Below are positions 7,702 to 13,652 of a stretch of DNA of 20,578 nucleotides, piece by piece. The position numbers were made by a program, and so were the translations under genes. The notes beneath the pieces were generated by a model. That model saw only the letters and a list, made by a program, of their open reading frames with translations. It did no database searches and was not told where the DNA came from. Origin of the DNA: JAUUSJ01 sp051880475 (lineage in GTDB: Bacteria > Bacillota > Clostridia > Lachnospirales > Lachnospiraceae). The DNA is taken from positions 1-20,578 of the forward strand of contig JBJEOA010000003.1 in the NCBI GenBank assembly GCA_051880475.1, written 5' to 3'. Every line of letters starts with the position of its first letter. The first letter of the stretch is position 1.

Positions 7702-7793
7702 ACCCATTTACCTGCTACTAAAAACATATACGATATCCTATATGCCAGATGATTTGAAGTAAAATAATCGTCTAATTTTACTACTTCATCCAA
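7689..7793 (-). CDS. Possible 34-codon leader ORF overlapping the gldA start
   Basis: A TTG codon at 7793 follows a strong AAAGGAG with seven-base spacing and opens 34 sense codons ending in TAA at 7689-7691. The frame overlaps the first codons of glycerol dehydrogenase in another register (13 bases past its ATG). The peptide begins with an acidic stretch (DEVVKLDDYFTS) and ends hydrophobic and tryptophan-rich (MFLVAGKWVWHK). This is the best ribosome binding site in the whole gldA leader, better than that of gldA itself. It could be a leader peptide for translational coupling or attenuation, or a chance open frame. No homologue is known to me. Confidence 0.4.
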   Translation of the reverse strand: MDEVVKLDDYFTSNHLAYRISYMFLVAGKWVWHK

Positions 7794-7822
7794 GTAGCTT
7801 CTCCTTTCTTAAATTTTATAAA

Positions 7823-7844
7823 TTTTCTTGAATTAACAAGAAAA
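7823..7844. promoter_or_regulatory. Palindrome in the gldA 5' leader
   Basis: TTTTCTTG (7823-7830) and CAAGAAAA (7837-7844) form perfect 8-bp arms around six bases. It lies about 15-35 bases downstream of the predicted gldA transcript start, a typical repressor position. The cognate regulator is unknown. Confidence 0.4.
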
Positions 7845-7865
7845 AATAGAGTTTTATATGTTATA

Positions 7866-7894
7866 ATTTTATCATATTTTGGCTATATTATCAA
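7866..7894 (-). promoter_or_regulatory. Promoter of the glycerol dehydrogenase gene
   Basis: On the minus strand TTGATA (7894-7889) and TAAAAT (7871-7866) are separated by 17 bases, and each matches five of six consensus positions. Transcription would start near 7859, giving a leader of about 65 bases before the leader ORF. Confidence 0.7.
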
Positions 7895-7961
7895 TTAAAA
7901 AGTGAAAGTAAGATTTTAGTTTATCTTGGTAATTAAGAAAATATGCCTATTAATTTATTGG

Positions 7962-7978
7962 ATTAAAATTATTTTAAT
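7962..7978. promoter_or_regulatory. Perfect A/T palindrome abutting the pfl promoter
   Basis: ATTAAAAT, one T, ATTTTAAT: 8-bp arms, ending two bases before the -35 hexamer of the pfl promoter. It could be a regulator site or simply an A/T-rich upstream element. Confidence 0.35.
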
Positions 7979-7980
7979 GG

Positions 7981-8010
7981 TTGACAAGATAGTTTCTTTT
8001 GTAGTATTCT
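7981..8010 (+). promoter_or_regulatory. Promoter of the pfl operon
   Basis: A perfect consensus -35, TTGACA (7981-7986), is followed after 18 bases by TATTCT (8005-8010). The transcript would start near 8017, immediately before the riboswitch. Confidence 0.65.
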
Positions 8011-8021
8011 AGGTGCATGGT

Positions 8022-8098
8022 AATCATATGACTGACGGAACAAGTGGAGCTAACCACGTGGAGTATGATTGAAAGCCAAGCCGACCGTCTGGGCGAGA
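8022..8098 (+). ncRNA. ZTP riboswitch aptamer (pfl motif)
   Basis: Stem P1 pairs AATCATA (8022-8028) with TATGATT (8064-8070). Within it lies TGACTGACGGAACA, close to the conserved GUGACUGGCGAACA of the family. A small hairpin GTGG/CCAC (8044-8057) follows, then GTGGAG (compare GGGGAG). The second domain carries CCGTCTGGGC (8085-8094), matching the conserved CCGCCUGGGC. The family binds ZTP/ZMP, which accumulates when 10-formyl-tetrahydrofolate is short, and usually turns on one-carbon genes. Its original name comes from its frequent place upstream of pfl genes, exactly the context here. The assignment rests on motif recognition by eye, not on a covariance model. Confidence 0.88.
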
Positions 8099-8128
8099 AA
8101 AAGTCCAGATTGTCGGCTTTTTCTTTTT
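8078..8128 (+). terminator. Riboswitch-controlled terminator upstream of pflA
   Basis: AAGCCGAC (8078-8085) pairs with GTCGGCTT (8112-8119), continued by GTCTGG (8087-8092) with CCAGAT (8105-8110), around a 12-base loop. A long T-rich run follows (8117-8127). The left arm contains the conserved second-domain bases of the ZTP aptamer, so ligand binding and terminator folding exclude each other. This predicts an ON switch. Confidence 0.85.
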
Positions 8129-8133
8129 GCCAT

Positions 8134-8203
8134 GAAAGTCCGTACAAAATCTGCGAAGCAGTGCAGTCGGATTTTCAATTATGGCTGTCTGCAAAGGCAG
8201 GCA
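8134..8203 (+). repeat. Two hairpins between the riboswitch terminator and pflA
   Basis: The first: GAAAGTCC (8134-8141) pairs with GGATTTTC (8169-8176) with one G-U pair, and CTGC-GAA-GCAG (8151-8161) forms a hairpin inside. The second: TGTCTGC (8186-8192) pairs with GCAGGCA (8197-8203) around AAAG. Their cores resemble the hairpin at 6551-6570. The frame of pflA is open through here, but a coding extension is not supported. Confidence 0.45.
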
Positions 8204-8233
8204 TATAAGCTTTATCAAAGAGGAGTTTTTGTC

Positions 8234-8971
8234 ATGTTATTAGGAAGAATTCATTCTATTGAATCAATGGGATTAGTGGATGGACCAGGAATACGGACGG
8301 TAGTTTTCTTGCAGGAATGTCATCTAAGATGCAAATACTGTCATAATCCAGATACTTGGATGCGAGAGGGAGAATCGGTTCAAAGACTGACGCCGGAAGA
8401 ATTAGTAAAAAAGCTAATTCGTTTTAAGCCATATTACGGAAAAGACGGAGGAGTTACATTCTCAGGAGGAGAGCCACTCTTACAAAAGGAGTTTTTAATA
8501 GAAACATTAAAGCTTTGTAGGAAGGCAGGAATTCATACCTGTCTTGATACAGCGGGATATGGAGTTGGCGGTTATGAAGAAATACTGCGCTATACAGACT
8601 TGGTGCTTTTTGATGTGAAGCATTATTTGGAGGAAGGATATTTGAAAGTGACAGGTCGCAAGATAGATGAGTCTCTCAAATTTTTGGATGTGATGCAAAG
8701 ATTGGGAACGCCAATCTGGATACGTCATGTTGTGACTCCAAATCTCACAGATGGAACAGAGCATTTGGAAGGGTTAAGAGAGTATGTAAAAACATTAAAG
8801 AATGTACAAAAAGTGGAATTATTACCGTATCATGTGATGGGAGAATCTAAGTATGAGGCACTTGGAATTTCGTATCCGCTAAAAGGAACAAAACCTATGG
8901 AAATGGAAAAAATTTTGAAATGGCAAGAACAAATGAATCAAGATATTATGGAAAAAGAAGGGAGAAAATAG
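8234..8971 (+). CDS. pflA: Pyruvate formate-lyase activating enzyme
   Basis: Radical SAM enzyme that uses a [4Fe-4S] cluster and S-adenosylmethionine to create the glycyl radical on pyruvate formate-lyase under anaerobic conditions. The cluster cysteines are C29, C33 and C36 in CHLRCKYC, one residue off the E. coli positions. GGVTFSGGEPLLQ is the SAM-binding GGE segment. Length is 245 aa, as usual. ATG at 8234 is chosen because AGAGGAG (8219-8225) lies eight bases upstream and the protein then starts like the family (LLGRIHSIESMGLVDGPG). The frame stays open to 8069, but that stretch is the riboswitch terminator and hairpins. pflB begins two bases after the stop codon. Confidence 0.97.
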   Translation: MLLGRIHSIESMGLVDGPGIRTVVFLQECHLRCKYCHNPDTWMREGESVQRLTPEELVKKLIRFKPYYGKDGGVTFSGGEPLLQKEFLIETLKLCRKAGIHTCLDTAGYGVGGYEEILRYTDLVLFDVKHYLEEGYLKVTGRKIDESLKFLDVMQRLGTPIWIRHVVTPNLTDGTEHLEGLREYVKTLKNVQKVELLPYHVMGESKYEALGISYPLKGTKPMEMEKILKWQEQMNQDIMEKEGRK

Positions 8972-8972
8972 C

Positions 8973-11216
8973 ATGAGTATCGATGTAAATTGTACTGCTT
9001 GGAAAGGCTTTCACACAGGAGAGTGGAGACATTTAGTAAATGTTAGAAATTTTATTCAGAAAAATTATACTCCATATGAGGGAAATGAAGAGTTTTTAAA
9101 AGGTACGACAGTGCGTACCGATAAAGTATGGGAAAAGGCACATGAATTAATTGTTGAGGAAATTAAAAAGGGAATTATTGATGTAGAGACAAATGCAGTT
9201 TCTGGAATTAATAATTTTGCCCCAGGATATATAGATAAAGAAAATGAAGTAATTGTGGGATTTCAGACAGATGCTCCTCTAAAACGAATTGTAAATTTAT
9301 ATGGAGGAATGAGAACAGCAGTATCTGCCTTAAAGGAATATGGATATGAATTAAATCCTGAAATTGAAAAGCATTTTCGCCTTTACAGAAAAACACATAA
9401 TGACGGAGTGTTTGATGCGTATCCTAAGAGAACAAGATTGGCCAGAAGTGCTGGACTTTTAACAGGTCTTCCAGATGCTTACGGAAGAGGAAGAATTGTC
9501 GGAGATTATCGCCGTGTGCCACTATATGGTACGGATTTCTTGATTGAAGAAAAGCAAAAAGATTTGGAAATGTTAGACGGAGCGATGACAGAGGAGAGAA
9601 TTAGACTTCGCGAGGAAGTACAAATGCAAATCCGTGCTTTAAAAGAAATGGCAGAGATGGCGGCTGGATATGGATGTGATATCACTGTTCCAGCGGAAAA
9701 TGCAAAGCAGGCAGTTCAAAATTTATATATGGCATATTTGGCTGGAATTAAAGAAAATAATGGAGCGGCAACATCACTTGGACGTACTGCGACATTTCTT
9801 GATATCTATATTCAAAGAGATATTGAGAATGGGATTTTAGATGAGCAGGGGGCACAGGAATTAATTGACCAGTTCATTATTAAACTTCGTATGGTGCGTC
9901 ATTTGCGTACACCAGAGTATAATGAATTATTTGGCGGAGATCCAACTTGGGTGACAGAGTCACTTGGAGGTATGGGAGTAGACGGAAGAACACTTGTAAC
10001 AAAAAATACATTCCGTTACCTTCATACATTGACAAACCTTGGAACTGCACCAGAGCCAAACTTGACTGTTTTGTGGAGTCAAAATCTTCCAGAAGGATTT
10101 AAAAATTATTGTGCGAAGATGAGTATTGATACAGATTCTATTCAGTACGAAAATGACGATTTAATGCGTCCACTCTACGGAGACGATTATTGTATTGCTT
10201 GTTGTGTATCTGCCATGAGCGTAGGAAAGCAGATGCAGTTTTTTGGAGCAAGAGCAAACTTGGCAAAGAGTCTTCTCTACGCAATCAACGGTGGTGTGGA
10301 TGAGAAAAAGGGACTTAAGGTTGTTCCAGAAATCGTAAGAGATGAGGATGAAGTGCTTGATTATCCCAAAGTGCTTGCAAATTATAAAAAGGTACTTGCC
10401 TATGTGGCAGAGCTTTATGTAGATACAATTAATATTATTCACTATATGCATGATAAATACGCATATGAAGCGAGCCAGATGGCATTACATGATACGTTAG
10501 TAGAAAGACTTGCGGCATTTGGTGTCGCGGGACTCTCTATTGCAGCCGATTCTCTTTCTGCAATTAAGTTTGCGAAAGTAAAACCAATTCGAAATGAGGA
10601 GGGAATTGCGGTAGACTTTGAAGTGGAAGGAGATTTTCCAAAATACGGAAATGACGATGAGAGAGTGGATGATATTGCGATGGAAATTGTTTCTTATTTC
10701 TCAGCAGAATTAAAGAAACATGATATGTATCGAAATGCTATTCATACCTTATCTGCACTTACAATTACGAGCAATGTAATGTATGGAAAGAAGACTGGTT
10801 CTACTCCAGATGGAAGAAAAGCGGGAGAGCCATTTGCACCGGGAGCAAATCCAATGCACGGTCGTGATAAAAATGGAGCGCTTGCCTCATTAAACTCCGT
10901 AGCGAAGATTCCATACCGAGCAGTATGTCAAGACGGTGTTTCTAATACATTTTCTATCGTACCAGGAGCACTTGGAAAGAGCGAAGAAGAGAGAAGAAAT
11001 AATCTAGTTTCTATCTTAGATGGCTATTTTGTGCAGGGAGCTCATCATTTAAATGTAAATGTAATGAATCGAGAAATTTTATTGGATGCAGTAGAACATC
11101 CAGAGAAATATCCAACTCTTACAATTAGAGTATCTGGATATGCGGTAAACTTTAACCGTTTAAGCAAGGAGCAGCAGCTAGAGGTTATTAAGAGAACTTT
11201 CCATGAGAGTATGTAA
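8973..11216 (+). CDS. pflB: Formate C-acetyltransferase (pyruvate formate-lyase)
   Basis: Glycyl radical enzyme converting pyruvate and CoA to acetyl-CoA and formate, central to anaerobic fermentation and a source of formate for one-carbon metabolism. The active-site cysteine pair is C410-C411 in IACCVSAM, and the radical-bearing residue is G722 in RVSGYAVNF near the C terminus. The N-terminal pyruvate formate-lyase domain and C-terminal glycine radical domain are both complete (747 aa; E. coli 760). AGGGAG at the end of pflA serves as ribosome binding site. It is co-transcribed with pflA from the ZTP-controlled promoter, so activase and substrate enzyme rise together. Confidence 0.98.
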   Translation: MSIDVNCTAWKGFHTGEWRHLVNVRNFIQKNYTPYEGNEEFLKGTTVRTDKVWEKAHELIVEEIKKGIIDVETNAVSGINNFAPGYIDKENEVIVGFQTDAPLKRIVNLYGGMRTAVSALKEYGYELNPEIEKHFRLYRKTHNDGVFDAYPKRTRLARSAGLLTGLPDAYGRGRIVGDYRRVPLYGTDFLIEEKQKDLEMLDGAMTEERIRLREEVQMQIRALKEMAEMAAGYGCDITVPAENAKQAVQNLYMAYLAGIKENNGAATSLGRTATFLDIYIQRDIENGILDEQGAQELIDQFIIKLRMVRHLRTPEYNELFGGDPTWVTESLGGMGVDGRTLVTKNTFRYLHTLTNLGTAPEPNLTVLWSQNLPEGFKNYCAKMSIDTDSIQYENDDLMRPLYGDDYCIACCVSAMSVGKQMQFFGARANLAKSLLYAINGGVDEKKGLKVVPEIVRDEDEVLDYPKVLANYKKVLAYVAELYVDTINIIHYMHDKYAYEASQMALHDTLVERLAAFGVAGLSIAADSLSAIKFAKVKPIRNEEGIAVDFEVEGDFPKYGNDDERVDDIAMEIVSYFSAELKKHDMYRNAIHTLSALTITSNVMYGKKTGSTPDGRKAGEPFAPGANPMHGRDKNGALASLNSVAKIPYRAVCQDGVSNTFSIVPGALGKSEEERRNNLVSILDGYFVQGAHHLNVNVMNREILLDAVEHPEKYPTLTIRVSGYAVNFNRLSKEQQLEVIKRTFHESM

Positions 11217-11280
11217 ATTATATATCTGTACATACAAATATATTGATATATATATCTGCTTGAGGGGAACTTTATAATAA

Positions 11281-11347
11281 ATAGAGAGGGCATATTGTGC
11301 GAACAAAAGTATTTTGGAAGTGCAGTATGTCCTTTCTGTTTTCTCTT
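11281..11347 (+). terminator. Terminator after pflB
   Basis: A long imperfect stem pairs 11281-11300 with 11320-11339; about 18-20 pairs, several of them G-U, surround a 19-base loop. A T-rich tract follows (11337-11355). It starts 64 bases after the pflB stop. Confidence 0.65.
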
Positions 11348-11357
11348 TTATTTTACC

Positions 11358-11386
11358 TTGTAAATAAAAAAAATACACGATATAAT
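11358..11386 (+). promoter_or_regulatory. Promoter of the alpha/beta hydrolase gene
   Basis: TTGTAA (11358-11363), a 17-base spacer, and a perfect TATAAT (11381-11386). The predicted transcript start is near 11393. The -10 overlaps the ATG at 11385, which therefore cannot be the translation start. Confidence 0.75.
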
Positions 11387-11417
11387 GGAAGAAAATAGAA
11401 AGAATGGGGGTAAGAGT

Positions 11418-12356
11418 ATGGCGGTAAAAGAAAATATTTCATTTTTGTCAAGTGATGGAAAAACAAAAATTCATGCTGTGCGATGGATTCCAGATTCGGG
11501 AAAATATATAGCAATATTTCAGATTGTGCATGGAATGGTGGAATTTATAGAGAGATATTCTGATTTTGCAAAGTATTTGACGGAGCAGGGATTTTTAGTT
11601 ATAGGTCACGATCATTTAGGACATGGTGCATCTGTCGCGACAAAGGAAGACTGGGGATATATTGCCAAGGAACATGGCAGTAATTGTATGGTTAAAGATA
11701 TACATACACTTCGAGTTATGACACAAAGAGAAAATCCTAGGCTTCCATACTTTATATTAGGACATAGCATGGGCTCGTATTTGCTTCGAAAATATATAAC
11801 AAAATACGGCAGGCATTTAACAGGAGCGATTATTATGGGAACAGGCTCTGTGCCAGATTATGTATGTAATATTGGAATGAAATTTTTAAAAATAGTTGCC
11901 AAATTTTTTGGATGGCATTATCGAAATGCTTTCGTAGAAAAACTTTTCTTTTTTGGTCCATTTACAAAGTTTGATATGGATGGAAGTAATCCACAAAATA
12001 GTTGGTTGACGAGAGATGTTGAGATGGTAGAAAAATACTATGCTGATGAGAGATGTACTTTTAAATTCACATTAAACGGGTACTATAATCTTTTACAGAC
12101 TATTTACTATGATAATCAGAGAGAAAAAATGGAGAAAATCCCCAAAAATCTGTCGATTCTTCTTTTGTCCGGAGATAGAGATCCAGTAGGAGATTTTGGA
12201 AAAGGTGTGAGAACTGTGGAGCGGCAGTTAAGAGAAGTGGGAATAAAAGATTTAAGCTGTAAGCTTTATGAAGAAAATCGCCATGAAATTCTCAATGAGC
12301 TAGAGAGGGAGAGGGTATATGAGTACATTGTAAAATGGTGTGAGGCAAGGATATAG
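11418..12356 (+). CDS. Alpha/beta hydrolase (lysophospholipase / monoacylglycerol lipase type)
   Basis: Serine hydrolase of the 'serine aminopeptidase S33 / hydrolase_4' group, probably cleaving an acyl ester of a small lipid; the substrate is not determined. From the chosen start the catalytic triad is S117 (LGHSMGSYLL), D255 (SGDRDPVGD) and H289 (ENRHEIL). The oxyanion-hole segment VHGMVEFIERY and the GHDHLGHG strand-loop are typical. There is no signal peptide, so it is cytoplasmic. ATG at 11418 has GGGGGT six bases upstream; the earlier in-frame ATG at 11385 lies inside the promoter -10. The protein is then 312 aa. No terminator is visible after it, but the next gene has its own promoter. 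Confidence 0.9.
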   Translation: MAVKENISFLSSDGKTKIHAVRWIPDSGKYIAIFQIVHGMVEFIERYSDFAKYLTEQGFLVIGHDHLGHGASVATKEDWGYIAKEHGSNCMVKDIHTLRVMTQRENPRLPYFILGHSMGSYLLRKYITKYGRHLTGAIIMGTGSVPDYVCNIGMKFLKIVAKFFGWHYRNAFVEKLFFFGPFTKFDMDGSNPQNSWLTRDVEMVEKYYADERCTFKFTLNGYYNLLQTIYYDNQREKMEKIPKNLSILLLSGDRDPVGDFGKGVRTVERQLREVGIKDLSCKLYEENRHEILNELERERVYEYIVKWCEARI

Positions 12357-12388
12357 TGTAATCATTGAAAGGAGAAAAAACTGCCTAG

Positions 12389-12417
12389 TTGCATACGATA
12401 TAAAAATATGTTAGAAT
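12389..12417 (+). promoter_or_regulatory. Promoter of the thioesterase gene
   Basis: TTGCAT (12389-12394) and TAGAAT (12412-12417) with a 17-base spacer; the -10 matches five of six positions. The leader is about 50 bases. Confidence 0.6.
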
Positions 12418-12473
12418 TTAAAAGTTACGATAATATTTGATAAAAATAAAGTAAAAATATAGAGGTGAACAAA

Positions 12474-12872
12474 ATGGCAGAATTAAAATTAGGAATGAAG
12501 GCGGAAAAGTCAGAAGTGGTGACAGAAAATAATACAGCAGCTACAGTTGGAAGTGGTTCTTTGCCTGTCTATGCGACTCCAGCTATGATTGCTCTTATTG
12601 AGCAGACAGCAGTGAAATTATTGGATGGACAGCTAGACGAGGGGCTTACTACTGTTGGCACAAAGCTTGATATTGCTCATACAAGTGCAACTCCAATCGG
12701 ACTTTGTGCAACTTGTGTCTGTGAACTTGTCGAAATCGACAGAAAAAGACTTGTCTTTGATGTAAAAGTAAGTGATGATTGTGGATTAATTGGTAAAGGG
12801 ATTCACGAGCGTTTTATTGTAAAGTCAGAACCATTTGTAGAAAAAGCAAATGCAAAACGCACGCAGGCATAA
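12474..12872 (+). CDS. Hot-dog fold thioesterase (fluoroacetyl-CoA thioesterase FlK-like)
   Basis: Single-domain acyl-CoA thioesterase-like protein of 132 aa. The three residues that form the FlK catalytic triad (T42, E50, H76) have counterparts here at T35 (YATPAM), E43 (ALIEQTA) and H69 (DIAHTSATP) with identical spacing of 8 and 26 residues. The natural substrate is unknown; proteins of this type are common in gut Clostridia that meet no fluoroacetate, so a housekeeping acyl-CoA or another thioester is likelier. ATG at 12474 is preceded by AGAGGTG at six bases; the GTG at 12465 lies within that site and is not the start. The pseudouridine synthase gene follows after 10 bases, probably in one transcript. 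Confidence 0.85.
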   Translation: MAELKLGMKAEKSEVVTENNTAATVGSGSLPVYATPAMIALIEQTAVKLLDGQLDEGLTTVGTKLDIAHTSATPIGLCATCVCELVEIDRKRLVFDVKVSDDCGLIGKGIHERFIVKSEPFVEKANAKRTQA

Positions 12873-12882
12873 GGAAGAAAAA

Positions 12883-13581
12883 GTGGAAGAAAAAATTCGA
12901 TTAAATAAATTTTTAAGTGAAGCTGGGATATGTTCTAGGCGAAAAGCGGACGAGTATATTGAAGCTGGAAAAGTGACGGTAGACGGTGAAGTTGCCCAGA
13001 TGGGAATGAAAGTTTCCAAAAATCAAAAGATTGAGATTGAGGGAGTGACAGCAAAAAAAGAGGAGGAGTTTATTCTCCTTGCATTTAATAAGCCAAAGGG
13101 AGTCGTCTGTACTTCCTCAAAGAAGGATAAGGATAATATTATTGATTTTATTCATTATCCAAAGAGAATATTTCCAGTCGGAAGATTAGACAAGGATTCA
13201 GAAGGATTATTACTCCTTACAAATGACGGTGAGTTTATGAATCATATTCTAAAGGCGAGACATTTTCACGAGAAGGAATATGTCGTGCGAGTAGACCGTG
13301 AAATCACACCCCATTTTATAAAGAGAATGAGCCAGGGTGTTCCGATTTTAGATACAGTAACGAGAGAATGTAAAGTTTGGAAGAGCGGAAAACAGGAATT
13401 TCATATCGTGCTGACACAGGGACTAAACCGTCAGATTCGACGAATGTGTGAGGCGGTGGGATATCAAGTGCGAGACTTGAAGAGAATTCGCATTATGAAT
13501 TACCGCATGGAAAATTTAAAATTGGGACAGTATAAAAAGATTAGCAAAAGAGAAGCAAAGCAATTTTTTGATTACCAATAA
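12883..13581 (+). CDS. rluF: 23S rRNA pseudouridine synthase (RluF type, RsuA family)
   Basis: Isomerises a specific uridine in rRNA to pseudouridine. An N-terminal S4 RNA-binding domain (about residues 4-60, RLNKFLSEAGICSRRKADEY) precedes the catalytic domain. The catalytic aspartate is in GRLDKDSEGLLLLTNDG. GLNRQIRRMCEAVGYQVRDL and the RIRIMN segment resemble RluF more than RsuA or RluB; RluF of E. coli modifies U2604 of 23S rRNA. The start is taken as GTG at 12883, with AAGGAAG (12871-12877) five bases upstream and the protein beginning directly at the S4 domain. The ATG at 12850 lies inside the preceding gene and has no ribosome binding site. Length is 232 aa. The exact target uridine is inferred. 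Confidence 0.88.
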   Translation: MEEKIRLNKFLSEAGICSRRKADEYIEAGKVTVDGEVAQMGMKVSKNQKIEIEGVTAKKEEEFILLAFNKPKGVVCTSSKKDKDNIIDFIHYPKRIFPVGRLDKDSEGLLLLTNDGEFMNHILKARHFHEKEYVVRVDREITPHFIKRMSQGVPILDTVTRECKVWKSGKQEFHIVLTQGLNRQIRRMCEAVGYQVRDLKRIRIMNYRMENLKLGQYKKISKREAKQFFDYQ

Positions 13582-13652
13582 GAAAGGAAACACCCTTTTT
13601 AGATATGAGGATAGGAATGTGAAGAATTATGATATGATGATGGAGGCAAAAA

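Noticed and set aside
8069..8233. N-terminal extension of pflA in the same open frame (55 codons)
   Set aside because: This stretch is the riboswitch terminator and hairpin leader; the ATG at 8234 has the ribosome binding site and gives the family's normal N terminus.
12850..12882. ATG start for the pseudouridine synthase inside the thioesterase gene
   Set aside because: No ribosome binding site, and it would add 11 residues before the S4 domain; GTG at 12883 has AAGGAAG at the proper distance.
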